64,000 bases of DNA from Phalacrocorax aristotelis (Eukaryota > Chordata > Aves > Suliformes > Phalacrocoracidae), in NCBI RefSeq assembly GCF_949628215.1, contig NC_134277.1:88959963-89023962 (forward strand), written 5' to 3'. Below are positions 49,101-61,320 of this stretch, one piece after another. The first letter of the stretch is position 1; each line of letters begins with the position of its first letter. Below the pieces are notes generated by a model. It saw only the letters and a list, made by a program, of their open reading frames with translations, did not search any database and was not told the DNA's origin. Position numbers and translations under genes: made by a program.

Positions 49101-52100
49101 CTGGTCAAATATAATCACAGTGTGCAGGTGAAGGCTTGCATTACAGCAGAGCGAGTCCTTTGCTCTTCTTTCACCCTATCCACCCCCAATTAGAGATGCT
49201 GAGCACGAAGACAGGATTTACAGTCATGAGATGCAAGTGGGATCAGATGTCTGCTTCTGCTAGCCCAATCGGTTTCACAGTGGAGTGCAGCTTGGATGGA
49301 CCCAAGCCCTGGTGAGGCAAGGTAGGAAGGCAGTTCTTCAGTCTTGTGGTACTGAGTACAGCATGCCCGCTCAGTTGGGGTTAGACAAGCTCAAGCAAGA
49401 TGCCATTAATATAGAAGTATAAGCTGGATCTTTTCAGTGAAGTCTTGCTGCTCCCTCCCTTGCAACACAAGCAGTGTTTTTAATGGTTTCTTATACAATC
49501 CTGATGTGTTACTGACAGGTATGACAGGACAAACACCCTCTGTCTGGTCATGGCAAACCTTAATTCTGAGTTGTGTGTAGCTCCCACAGCACACAGAGGT
49601 GGGACTCATCTTGCCTGACTGATGATGCACTCAGCACAGCAATCTACACCTGCACTTGGTGGGTAGGCTACCATTAAACTCTGTGATCAGCAGAGCCGGT
49701 GGCATGTAGGGGACTATCCATTTCATTCTGAAGAAGACACCCATAGAGTGTGAATCATGCCGTAAACCTTAATGATAGCTGTGGGAGTGTAGATACCTTG
49801 CTGACATGTAGACATCCTCACTGTAAATGTCTGAAGCTTGGTGAACTGAATCCAACTATCACCTGTTTTACATAGTCCTCAGATGACACAGTGGTCACTA
49901 CCATACAGAATACTGCTGAGGATCTACAGAGTGACTGGGACCTCTTCGTCATATACACTTAGGATCAAAATTTCTTTATTGATCTTTGACTTGAAATGAC
50001 ACTGTAATTTTCTTTGAGCTCTTTCGTCTCTCTCATTCCTCCCTGCCAACATGCACACACACAAAAACCATGTGCACACACAGAGAATATTAAAGCTAGA
50101 GTAGACATCAGCCTCAGGGCTAAGCTAATGTTCCTTGCATACAAGGCTGTTATGGAAATAGGAATGGAAAATTTAAATGAGCCACCATCAATGAGAACCA
50201 GCTCAGACGCAAATGTTTCTAACTTGTTGAAAGCAAGTCTAATCAAAAATAACCTGGAACACTTTTGGACTTGTTGGGAATACTTGCGGGTGTGGCTGTA
50301 ATATGTTTAATCTGTGTGCTAGGGAGACTTCCATAATTTATTTATGCTCCATGTTTGCCAGGACAGATTCATCTTAATTTGGCACAAATTCCATTAAAGA
50401 TGTTTATTATGGACTGTAAAAGTGCATGAATACACCCTAAGAAAATGCATCTCTGAATTTAACAGTCCATCAGCAAATGCACCACTGATGCTAAATGTCT
50501 CAGCTATAAATGCTGAGGTCCAAAGATTCTGCAGTATCTTAAATGGCTGCATCACACACATCATTTCCTGTGCAGTGTACAGGTCTGGAAGGGAATTTTT
50601 CCCACAAAACCAAAGTGTGCCGATAAGATCACTCAGTAGTCCTCGGTTTAACTTCTCCGTACTATTTTGTTAGGAATTACACATATGTAGAGAGATGAAA
50701 AAAACAATAGTGTTTGTGTGCATCTTGCTTTCTAAATGTATTAAATAATAAATAAATAAAAGGTGGAGTAAAAGGCAATTGATGCGGAGCCTGCTGCACC
50801 CAGCCTCTCCGCATGATCTGTCTCCACCCCTTCCAGTTGGGATGACTCCTGTGCTAAGCCTCTCCTCCTCACTTCCCAATCCCAAAGTCTGTAGAAGAGT
50901 TGAAGAGCACCTGGAAACTGGATGAGCAGCATCAGGAGCAAAACTGTCAGCAGAACTGGTTTTCTTCTTCTTGGGTTTAGAGAAATCTAGCTGGTATTGC
51001 TCTGAGCAGAAGCAGCGAACTGGGCTAAAACAGGATCCTGTACTCCAGGTACGTGATGGAAAACTGGTCCATAAAGACTGAGTTGGCAGCAGAGAAAGGC
51101 TAACTACTTTTAACTGTTTTGAAATGGAGAAATCTGAAATTGCTAGGCAATTAGATATAGCTCTTTGAAAAGGCATGAAACATTTAGCAAAAACCACTCC
51201 TTTAAAGTGAGAATTTTACTTTCATTTCAGTAAAAAAATGCACAAAGACAAGTTTTAGGGAGTGGATAAGGTGACGATAAAGGGTGTCAACTTTGGGAAA
51301 GACTAGATTTCATTTAGAGTGCTTGCTGCAAGTTGTGGCACAGCAATAATTCTGAGGACACTGGTAACCATTTTATTTCCATCAGTAGCAAGATCGCATT
51401 AAAGGACCATAGTAATTTCTTTTGCAATTATGGTAATGAATTCCCATGCTTTTCCTTGTTTGGTCCATTGGAGCACTTGCCATTGAAATAAATTACTGCT
51501 GGAGTTTAAAATGTTATCACTGGACCCAGGAAAACAGCAGAGATGTCACATCTTGGCATCACTAATCCAAGGTCCTGCCAAAGAGCACAGCACTTGGAGA
51601 TCACGTGCTCATATTCACTTTCGGAGAAGCAGGGATTATCCTTAGGACTACCTTTGCCCCTGTTTTACCTCATCGTTTTTTTTTTTTTTTAATTTTTAGC
51701 CCCACCTCCCAACTAGGGATTTGTTTTTTTCTTATTGAAAACTAAGACTCAGCAGGATTTAACCATGTGAGTTGTTGCTCCCTAAAAATGTAATAGTTTG
51801 GGTCTGTCCTACACCCAAGGGAGCCCACCTTTGCCTTGTGATAATAGCAAATAACTCTACTCAGTTTTTGTTACTTGCACAAATGCTGAATGGTATTGAG
51901 ACACCCAATGAAGAGCAGAACCACTGGTGAAAAGGAGAAGCTATAAAAAGAACTCTTGATGAGCAGAAGGATGACAGCAGACTCATGGATATCACTCTAT
52001 TTTTCCTGTTAGCAGCAGTCAGTTTCTCCCCTGATCCTCACTTTGTGCCAGGCCCCATGTCTCCTCTGTGCTGGAACTCAGCGACGAGGAGAGGGGTGTA

Positions 52101-54472
52101 AAGGTGAGATGCTGCATGCTTGGAACTGTGCCATGGGGAAAGCAGGAAAAGGAAAAGGGTAATGGATGAAACCGGTGGGAAGAGGGAATGAGGTGAGACA
52201 GGACAGGTAGGAAATATCCCGGCTTATGGCTTTGCCACACCGTGTTGCGTGGGACAAATTGGGCGGGAACAAATGAAGCTTCTGACTGAACAGGATCCCA
52301 TCAAAGACTTCTAAGAGGTTTGGGTGTGGCTGACTATTTAGTAACGTTCTCCACAGCCTGGTGCCTGGAGAAGAGCCAGGTGGCTGGCACCAATCAAGAC
52401 AGGCCAAAGAAATGGTTTCTGGGAAGCAACCAACAGATAAGCAGTAGGCTGTTTCACAACTACTGCAAAGCTTAATGACTCCTAAACACGACTTCCTTGA
52501 AGGGAACATCATAGGTTGTGCCCTTCTGAACAAAAGACCTTAGTGGGGTAAGATTTAGCTGCCATCTCAGAAGCCAGTGGTGTTAGCTGTCTTTGGGAGT
52601 GCCTGTGAATTCTCCAGGCAGCCTCTTGCACTTCAACAGGCTCATTCATCTTATGTTAAAAAAAAGAGATAGGAAGTACTTTTGCATAAACAGACATCCC
52701 TCAAGCAAGTTCGGGCCTATTATGTGGGGCTTAAAGTAGGAGATACTCTCCCATGCGTGTTACAACTTCCACTTTCATACAATGCCAAAACAACGGAAGT
52801 TTTAGTCCTGAAGATCAGGCTGCTTTATGCTTCCTAGCACCAACCCCGATATTCAGATGTTGAGAAAGGTGGGAGAACAATTAACAAATGTAATCAGCTC
52901 TCAGTTATCAGCACAGGGGATCATCCACCTCATGGCTATTTCTGAAGCAGCTTGATTCTAGCAGTAAAGCCACATTTGCCCAGTTCCTGTATCTCTACCA
53001 GCCAGAGTTATGGTTGTAATCAAGCATATTTGTTCAAACTCAGTGCTGGACCTGCCAGACCTGGTGACAGCAGCCCCAGGGTTGGGAGAGGATGAGGGGG
53101 AACAGTGTCTCTGCACTATACATTGGGAAGGCTGATTATTTTGGGTATAAGGCAGTCTAAATGCATATAAAATTTGGATGCTGTTTTTCAGCCTGTGTTA
53201 ATCATGCAAGCTGGGAAGTGTTGTGTCAGGCATAAGCAAGCGGTGAGTCTCTGCGGCAGTGACTCTGTGTTCTTCAGTCTGCCTGCACCATGGTTCCAAA
53301 TGTGTCCATATTGCCTAGGCAAAATTTCCTATTACTCAGGGAAACCTAGCTCTCTGTTGCTGTGGTTCATGGAGAGCTGAGGAAGGTATACATTTCTACC
53401 ATAATTTGCCACACTTCTATGAACGCTAGATTGTTTTCTAAAGAACATCTTACAACACAAACAGAAATAATAGGCTGATGTAGAAATGATGAAGCAGAGA
53501 GAGTCATAATGTATATGCAAGTGTATGTACTGCATCCCCAAGGACAATTTCAAAGTCAGTACATGGCTAGGAAATGCTACTATTAACACTGCCCCTGCTG
53601 ACTTAATTGGATACCTTGTATAGATGCATTATAACACTACTTTTAATTACAGGAACACATTCTACTTTTTGCAGAGTCCATTCCAAGCTCCTGACACAGA
53701 GAGTCAGAACAACTTTTGACTTTAATCTCTAAGACAGCTCTGGATAATTGTCTGTCATTACTATTTTTGGAGAAGGGACAAAAGCAAATACTCTCACATA
53801 TTTTGAATGAGATTTGCATATCCATTTGTTTTCTTGCAATCCCTTTCAAGGGCATATGAGCCCAAGGCATTGGAAGCTAATTCACAAATCAGTACTGCAG
53901 TCCTTCACCAACTGCTCCTGATACATTGGCTCCCAGAACAGCTGTGATGCTGCTACCGAAAGCACAGATTAGCTAGTATGCACCAGGGCTGAGAGAAGCA
54001 CTGAACACTGCTTTTCTGTAGCAGTTGAGTGATGTGGCCCTTACCCACCACAAAATTCAGAGAAACCAGCATGGGTTTCGCCATGAAGACATGCATGATG
54101 GCCCCTTGCCTGGGGAGAGAGTGACATCTGAAGCTGTACTGCTTCACACAAGTACTGACAGCGCGGGAGCAAAACAGACGTGACAGGAGAGTCACAACCT
54201 ACATGTGCAGGTTGTTCATAATTTTATAGCTTCACTTTTGGTATTTCTGTTCATTCACAGCTTAATAACACATTATGGACTAAAAGCCATTCTGCACTGG
54301 AACATTGGTTTTGCTTTTTTCTACTTTCTCCTTTCAGACAAGGATGTCAATGTTATCTATAGAAGTTATTGAACTACTTTCTGCAGATTTTATTCACCCT
54401 TAAAAATTTGTGTTAACAAATAATTTTTACTTTCTTGCTCTCTTTTCTTTTTCTTTTTTTTTAGGTTTCCAA

Positions 54473-54678
54473 ATGGCTGATCCTTTTCTCTATGATACTG
54501 GAGAAAGATCTCAGTATGGGTGCCTTGGACATGAAGTACAAATTGAGCACATCAAGGCATATGTTTGTAGGCCATCTTTTTTCACAGACAAAGCTGTGAT
54601 TGTGATTCATGATATATTTGGATGGCTGTTCCCAGACACTAGATACATAGTTGATTTGATTGCAGGTCATGGATACAT
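54473..54678 (+). CDS. CMBL: CMBL coding exon 1 (residues 1-69 partial)
   Basis: The exon starts at 54465 after a long T/C tract and TTTTAG, so only 8 nt of leader (54465-54472) lie in it. At least one further 5' exon must exist upstream. Encodes the conserved H-I-K-A-Y-V and I-H-D-I-F-G-W motifs. The donor is GTAAGT. Confidence 0.95.
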
Positions 54679-57600
54679 GTAAGTAACTGTCTTTCCTCTC
54701 TGCCTCATAAAAGCACTGATAGATCACCAGCCCAAAGTTAGACACGGCATGTGATGTTTCCTATACACACAGGGCAACCGTACCATTTCAGTCCGAGCAA
54801 ATAAAAATGTAAAGGGACAAAATGTTCCCATGAGGCCACCAAAGCTACTAAAACTGACCCATCAAAAATGGCTACCTGAGCACAAAGCCACGAGGAGTCA
54901 TGAAGTGCCAGTGTGTGCACTTATGTGGCAGCGTGGGCGATTAAAAGATAAACTGTGGTATCTATCTTTAAGTTGTATAAGCTTTTCAGAAGCAAACCTT
55001 TTGAACGGTTGCTTTAGCTTTTACTAACGGAGATATATATATGTGTTTACATAGAATCAGGTTGCTTAATCCCTTTATTTTTGTATTAAGTATGTCTAGG
55101 GAAATAATGAGAGTTTATTTGTGGGTTGTTTTTTTTTTTCTGTAGACAGACATATACTTTTAGCTCTGCTGATTGCCAGAATAGGATGAGTAGGATATGA
55201 TTCAGATAGTAACTGTGTAGATGTGTACTCTGGAGTAGAGAATACATTAGGAGACGTTTAAACATCCACAGATTCTCCCCATCTGGATGTGAAAGTTGAC
55301 TTGATTCCATGTCTCACACAGAACTATCTGCCCAGACTTCTTCAAGGGGACAGAGCCCTGGAAAACTACTGATCACTGGGCTGACTTTGCTGATTGGATG
55401 AAAGATCATGATCCTATGAAAGTAGACAAGTAAGAAACATATTTGTACTTGAACTTTAAAAAGCATCCAGAAAATGAGGGGAGTTTGTATGAAATGTTAA
55501 AAGCAGCACCTCACAGTAGGGCAAGCTGGCTGCACACACAGAATTGCTTATTCTGGGAGGTTCTTCTGTGGTTCTGGGCACTGCCTTGGCTGGGATTTGG
55601 AAAAGATCATCTGCTCCATCTGTCACTCTGCTTATTGTCCCCATCTTGTTTTCCTGGGCCCTTTTCTAACTATGTTATACTGGCCACACAGGCTCATAGC
55701 CAGTGTTTCATGGGCTGTGAAATACCCAGCACTCTCACCCACAAGTGTTGATTCTGCCTCCAGTTCCTCAGGATAAGGGGGAAAACTCTTCCAGAAGCGC
55801 CCATGTTATCTGCCAGTTGTCACTTGCCTGTCTTGCTCTCTGTCTTGTAGATAATGCTAGGTACAGATCATATTCTCCTGAGCAGCACTAGATGAAAATT
55901 TACAAGACTGCCCAAAACCTAAGATACATCTGATCACCTATACTGTTTTTCTCAGTGTGAAATAGAGGCCCCATTATCTGTAGAGCCTAGCAGTGCCTGT
56001 AACAAGGCTTCCCTGAATTATGGGAGGAAATACTGTTTCTTCAGTATCTATCACCACAGCCTAAACCTCAGAAGATGATAGTGAGGCAGTGTCACCCTAT
56101 TACTCAGCTATCATCCTGTAAGCCACAAGTATTCTTCTGACCCTCTCAAGAGGCCCCAGCAGTCACAGCCTAACTTCAACATCTCTCAGCAAAGCTTTTT
56201 ACTATACAGTTGCAGAAGCTGTGACTGAATTTTTTGAAAAGATGAATGACTAACACCTGTAAAAAATCCCACTCCCAAGAGTGAGCAGATATGCGGGCAT
56301 TGTCTTAGACAATTAAGACCTCAAGGACATGCCTGTGCTGTCTTTTGAAGGTTCACTTGTAGTTGCTCTCAAGGTCAGATCCATTGCTCTTTCAGCGCGC
56401 AAAGAATGCAACACGCCCATGACTTAGTATCCTTCCATACAAAACACACCTGAGAGAGCTCATCCATTCACAGTGCACATGCTACAAGCCTAGGACATGA
56501 TCTCCTGATCGTGTCACTCTCATACTGTTTTTTTTCAGCTTAACCAAACCTGCAATGACCATACTAATGTGCAGAATATTGGAAAATATAGTTATTTGTA
56601 TATGCAGTATGCCTTTAAAGTTCATTTAAAACTCTGCTGATAATAAGAAAGATAAAACTAGGAAGTTAGCAATTAAAAAAAATTACCTGCTCTGGCCTAC
56701 GTTAAAAACAATTTGCGTATTTTTTGCATTTACCTCATGCAATACCTGTTTTTTAAACATTATTGTTACTGACAGTTTAATTTTGAGTAATTGCTGCTTT
56801 GGTATAGTATTATTGCATGTAGGGCTGGTAGGATATTTTAATATTAACTCATGCAAAAGGAATGACATACTCAGGATGAACCCTTATCTAAACAGGTGGA
56901 CTCTGTAGAGATAGCACAGTGAAGGTTATCTATTCCTACAATCCATAATGCAAGGTGTTGTTCTACTTGCAGATATGTCTTGTCTTTAGTTGTCCTGTCC
57001 TAGACAAAGTGATTCAATTAAAAATTTGCTTCTTTTGAAAACAAAGGAGCAGGTCACGATTCAGGTAAGTATTTAACTACCTACACCTGTACTTCCCTAA
57101 ACTAGGATCAGAGATGTTAACTCCCATTTAAGAACAGAAGCCACTGCTTTGGGCTCAAATGTGTTTTATAAGTATTTTCTGTTCCAAATGATTGGGGGTG
57201 CAGATGCAGAAAAAGTCATGTATCTCTTTTAATTTGCTTCTGAAATTGTCAAGTATTGTTTCTGCAATAGATTCCTTAGTTTACTTTTGTTTATATGTCT
57301 TAGGGAAGCTGATGTTGTCTTGAAGTATCTAAAGGAACAATGCGGTGCAAAGAAGATTGGTATCGTTGGGTTTTCCTGGGGTGGAATGGCAGTACATCAC
57401 TTGATGCTGAAAAATCCTCAATTAACCGCTGGGGTGTCCCTCTATGGTAGTGTAGAACACATGAAAACTTACATGGGCTCACATGACTATGCATAGTTTG
57501 TAAGTCTAGTTATTGCTTTGTAACAATTTTTGTAAATGCTCAACTCAAAGGTGAGTTGCAGATTTTAATTATGGTTATTTCAGCAACATGCTATATTGGT

Positions 57601-59782
57601 ATAAAAAATTAAGAATGCTGTAAACCAGAAAAAAAAAAAAGCTTCCTTTTGCACAGTGGTTTTCTAATGTTTTTTAGTGCTTGGGAAGTGGGGAATTATG
57701 TTTTCCAGATGCTTTTTTCTCCATTTAAATAGAAACTGTCCTTATCTAAAAATTTACATAACGAGTAAACCTAAATAGAAATGTTTCATTTGCCACTTAT
57801 CCTGCAAGAATGTTAACTTCACTAACAGACTGTTTCTCAAAAACATTATAGGAATCATCAGAGACTCTGAAGAAAGATACAATTTATTAAATCCCACATT
57901 TTTCATTTTTGGTGAGAAAGACCACACTATTTCTTATGATGAGGTAAGATGTTCTACTGGAAATGCTTTTTTCTTCTCCCATAGTTCTTTCATCCCACAC
58001 AGAAATCCTAGCTTGTTAGAAACCATTTTCAGATATGAAAAATCAGACAGGGTGGATTGTTTTCCTTCTATTGCAACTTCCCCCATAGCTTGCTTAGGTT
58101 ATTCAAAGCTTCTTTTTTGAGGTGAAAAATGCAGTAAAGATCAGTCATCTGTCTCTGAGTGGCTGGACAAGCAGAGTGTGAAACTGGGCAGGGAGATTCA
58201 ACTGGTGTGAGCCTAACATCTCAAAGGCTTGGCGACTACTGCTATGGTTGAGAGAACAGGTAGTTAAACCACTGAATTTGGACTTTGAATGGAAAAAAAT
58301 AATTTCAGCCTAGTAACTGAGCTTTCTGATGATGTGGACCAATGAGTAATTGCTTTTGGTACAAGAAGACAAAATGAACCGTGTCAGAACTTTAACTAAG
58401 ACCATTATAATTTGTGGACTCTATTTTGACTCCTGACTGACATCTATATTCTGATATAACCCCTATTGTAAGCATATCTGAGAGGCTGGGTAAATATATG
58501 GGTAGGAAACTGGTGCCCTCTTCTGTGCATAAGTTCCTTCTCTTCAGTGACAAGGATGACATACCACCTCTAGCATAGTCTGTTGTGTAGGAGCAGGGCC
58601 TAACTGGGGAACTGGCCGTGTGCTCTGGGAGTGCAGAGGCCGATCAGTATTTACTTTTAACTGTGTTATTCAGCATGTTGATCTGTACATCAGATATGTG
58701 TCTCCCCTGCACAGGAGAACAAACCCTTCACTCCCTGGCACCTTTTTAGGGTAAAAGTGGCTTTTTCCCAGGGGCACAATTTTCATAAGTACATTTTTTC
58801 CATCGTGTGTCACACACTGAAGCCATACCTTTTTCTCCTGAATCTTTCTCTCTGAGCTATCTGTGCAGATTCTGTAATAAAAATGCCTGTGTTAAAAAAA
58901 AATGTCCTCAGATACACTGTTTTCTGCGCTAAGCAATAAAGGGCTCTATATAAAAAAATGTGAACATGATGTAAATTACTGTACTGTCTCTAATCTGCAC
59001 AATGGGTAGAATTAAGCTTGCAGGGGCAGAATAAGTGTTCATTCTCCTACGTTCTGACTTTTTAATAGAAATGAGCACAAAAATGTGACTACACCTATAC
59101 AGGTGCATAATCGTGTGATTAGTTCTCTGTGTGTAAGCATGTGTGTACTTATCATCAAAAGATTATGCGAGAGCAGTGGTTTTTTGTTATTCAGTAAACT
59201 AAGCTCCCCCCTTGTGTTTTCTTAAACTCTGTTACGAAGCCTATCAAAATATTTTAGACTGAGTCACTGAGGTTTAGGGAATATTTTCTCCCAAGATTAG
59301 AGCTTAAAATTAGATTACAAACCATATTAAGTCTCTGAATAGAAGTGCACCCGTTCCTTTATGGCAATGAGATTTACCAAACCATCTCTGCAGTAACTGT
59401 TGAGGTTCTCAGACTCACCCATACTTTAAAAAAGCATTTCAGTCTTGCATTCCAAGGAGGGGTTTTCTCATCTGTTGAGCAACAGAGCCTGCTTCAGGTG
59501 TGATAGTCAAGAAAAGACAAAGATGTAGTGATATTAGAAACAGCAAGTTTGGCAAACTTGAAAAAAAGCCACAATATAATGGAAGAATGCTTTCTTTTAC
59601 AGATCACCTTACTGGAGGAGAAGTTGAAACAGTACTGTAAAGTTGCATATAAAATTAAAGTTTATCCTGGACAAGTTCATGGGTTTGCACAGTTGAAACC
59701 GGAAGATATGAAACCTCATGATAAACCTTATATTGAAGAAGCTAGAAAGGATATGATTGATTGGATCAAAATGTTTATTTGA
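54473..59782 (+). CDS. CMBL: CMBL, carboxymethylenebutenolidase homolog (dienelactone hydrolase family), complete coding region
   Basis: CMBL is a cytosolic alpha/beta hydrolase; the human enzyme cleaves ester/lactone bonds and activates medoxomil-type prodrugs. Five coding exons (54473-54678, 55322-55429, 57304-57446, 57852-57943, 59603-59782) join in frame to 242 residues plus TGA; the family is about 245. Hallmarks in order are [10 protein letters not shown] (residues about 44-53), the nucleophile elbow G-F-S-W-G-G (127-132), F-G-E-K-D with Asp176, and G-Q-V-H-G-F with His209. The elbow has Ser129 where the family has Cys (human Cys132), while Asp and His line up with human 179 and 212. 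All splice sites are GT-AG; the exon 3 donor is weak. There is no signal peptide or membrane segment. The ATG matches the family N-terminus and has +4 G. It appears to be an intact gene, not a pseudogene. Confidence 0.96.
54679..55321 (+). other. CMBL: CMBL intron after coding exon 1
   Basis: A 643-bp U2-type intron. Nothing else recognised. Confidence 0.75.
55322..55429 (+). CDS. CMBL: CMBL coding exon 2 (residues 69-105 partial)
   Basis: Reads [12 protein letters not shown], matching family I-V-P-D-F-F-x-G-x-E-P-W, then a variable stretch. The acceptor is CACACAG and the donor is GTAAGA. Confidence 0.94.
55430..57303 (+). other. CMBL: CMBL intron after coding exon 2
   Basis: A 1.9-kb intron with no recognised repeat or embedded gene. 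Confidence 0.75.
57304..57446 (+). CDS. CMBL: CMBL coding exon 3 (residues 105-153), nucleophile elbow
   Basis: Contains [11 protein letters not shown] with Ser129 at the nucleophile position, then A-V-H-H-L-M-L-K. The acceptor is GTCTTAG. The donor is ATG|GTAGTG, poor at +4 to +6. Read-through into the intron would add 15 residues and stop at 57494-57496. Confidence 0.94.
57447..57851 (+). other. CMBL: CMBL intron after coding exon 3
   Basis: A 405-bp intron with a weak donor (GTAGTG) and an A-run near 57630. The best candidate in this gene for intron retention. Confidence 0.7.
57852..57943 (+). CDS. CMBL: CMBL coding exon 4 (residues 153-183), catalytic Asp
   Basis: Reads [16 protein letters not shown] then F-G-E-K-D with Asp176 as the triad acid. 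The acceptor is TTATAG and the donor is GTAAGA. Confidence 0.94.
57944..59602 (+). other. CMBL: CMBL intron after coding exon 4
   Basis: A 1.7-kb intron with no recognised repeat or embedded gene. Confidence 0.75.
59603..59782 (+). CDS. CMBL: CMBL coding exon 5 (residues 184-242 and stop), catalytic His
   Basis: Contains L-L-E-E-K-L-K, then P-G-Q-V-H-G-F with His209, then [15 protein letters not shown] and a stop at 59780-59782. The acceptor is TTTTACAG. Confidence 0.95.
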   Translation: MTLLEEKLKQYCKVAYKIKVYPGQVHGFAQLKPEDMKPHDKPYIEEARKDMIDWIKMFI

Positions 59783-60005
59783 CAAAAGCATAAAGTAACA
59801 CTAGGCTGCAAGATCTGTATTTAATTATATTTTAGAGAAGAAAATGGTCAAGGGAAAACATCTGGTTTTGAAAATTGTTTAAAAACAAAAATGGGAACAA
59901 TTTAATTTATAGTTCTTTATTATTTTTTTACAAAACAAACAAGATTGTGAAATCAAAGTTGGACTGAGGGATGATTAGTCATTAAAAGTTGATTGCATTT
60001 ATCTT
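59783..60005 (+). other. CMBL: Probable CMBL 3' untranslated region
   Basis: AT-rich sequence from the stop codon to the first plausible polyadenylation signal. The end is inferred only from ATTAAA at 59981 and a GT-rich stretch just after; longer forms are possible. Confidence 0.5.
59981..59986 (+). terminator. CMBL: Candidate CMBL polyadenylation signal ATTAAA
   Basis: ATTAAA about 200 nt after the stop, followed within 20-35 nt by TTGCTTTGTGTTTGCTTC, a typical GU-rich downstream element. Confidence 0.5.
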
Positions 60006-61159
60006 GCTTTGTGTTTGCTTCATTATTCTGCATTATGACATCAATAGTAATGATATTGTTTATCCATTTGTCTATGCTAGCAAGCATGACTTCATCCTGA
60101 CTTTACCTGAGTAGTTTCAGGATTTATGTTGGTGTGATGATTGGTGATCATAGGTGTTAACACAGAAGTACCCTGGTTTTGCATACAGACTTTTTTTTAA
60201 TCTGTTTTTCTATTAACTACAAAGCACTTATCTCCAATATATTGCTGTACTGAGCAGAATTTCCCATGTGTGAAACAAACGTTTGGCAATGTTAAGGATT
60301 TAGGAAGGAATGATGTTGTTAAGTGGCAACCTTCAGGTATTCCCTTGGCAATATTAAGAAGGGAACTTCTAGTATTCCTTCACCAACATCAGGGAAAAAC
60401 ATAACCAGTCCCTCCTGGCTGTGGAAGTAACCCAGGTATGAACACTGTGGAAACAGTGGGTTTATTGTCCTGGTCCAAACCAGGCACAGGCTGACAGGGA
60501 GATGCCCCCACTCAGTCCTGATTATATTGTTCTCTTTACATTATATCCCTTCTTCCTCTCTCAAGTTCTTCCCCTTTATCATCCTTATCTCCTCACAAGT
60601 ACACACCATATAAACAACAATAAACAACCCTGGCAGGGGCTCCAGTTTTGCTGACAAGCTGACCATTTTTATTTCATTGACTTGGTAATGACTTGGCAAC
60701 TTGGGTTTACTCAGAGATGCTCTAAGGGCCCCATGTCCCTTTTTACTTTCTACAACATCTGTCAGTTCTTCACACTGTTGCCTTGTTAATGTAGCCATAA
60801 ATCAAGCCTAGATATCTGCATGGATATTACTTTCCCTTTGGTACCAGGGATGTTTGACGGTTTCACACATCACTGTACTATCAGTGCAATTATGAAGTCA
60901 CCTTATGTGGGTTGTCCGCATACCTCAACAGACCGAGTATGGTAAACAATACTGCTGTGAGAAGTTATGAAGTTAGAGGCACTGTACAAACTGCATGTTG
61001 CTCAGCTATCTGGACTGGCAGTCAGTATGTCTGTCTTTGCCTCAGTGGAGGCATGGCTATAGATGTGGTGATGGAGGATGTTCAATAGTTAGATCAATAG
61101 TACAATGCCCGAACATACCTCTCTCCCGCTGTGCTCTGGGGAGGGGAGGGTGTTTCACA

Positions 61160-61320
61160 GCCAAGCTCTGGAGCAGCCCACCCTGAGAAGTGGTGGGGTC
61201 CCCCTCTTTGGAGACTTTCAGAACCCCGCAGGGTGAAGCCTTGAGTGGTGCAGTCTAGCTTAGAAGCTGTCCTGGCCCACTGTGGGAGACTGGACGAGGT
61301 GACTTCCAGGGATGCCTTGA
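61160..61320 (+). mobile_element. Possible CR1 LINE 3' fragment, very diverged
   Basis: GGTCCCCCTCTTTGGAGACTTTCAGAACCCCGC... and ...GGACGAGGTGACTTCCAG resemble the end of CR1 ORF2 (S-L-E-T-F) and the adjacent 3' terminus. Heavily mutated; edges uncertain. Confidence 0.45.

Larger units (their letters stand above)
35221..54464. other. Intergenic interval between MARCHF6 and CMBL coding exons
   Basis: About 19 kb in which I find no supportable coding exon. It holds CR1 pieces (40430-40550, 42003-42068), homopolymer and simple repeats, and a GC-richer stretch at about 40.0-41.4 kb. The 5' untranslated exon(s) of CMBL probably lie somewhere here, or at the CpG island, but no signal picks out a place. 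The many 60-170-codon open frames on both strands overlap each other and match nothing known to me. Confidence 0.65.

Noticed and set aside
49878-49950. CR1-like 'GATGACACAGTGG' stretch resembling the reverse transcriptase A-D-D-T region
   Set aside because: Similarity covers only a few bases and does not continue into the expected downstream CR1 sequence.
50670-51197. 175-codon minus-strand open frame
   Set aside because: No recognisable domain, a second overlapping frame in the same region, and no regulatory context.
60440-60800. Possible second minus-strand LTR (AATAAACCC signal in reverse)
   Set aside because: A single polyadenylation-like motif with no recognisable LTR ends or family similarity.
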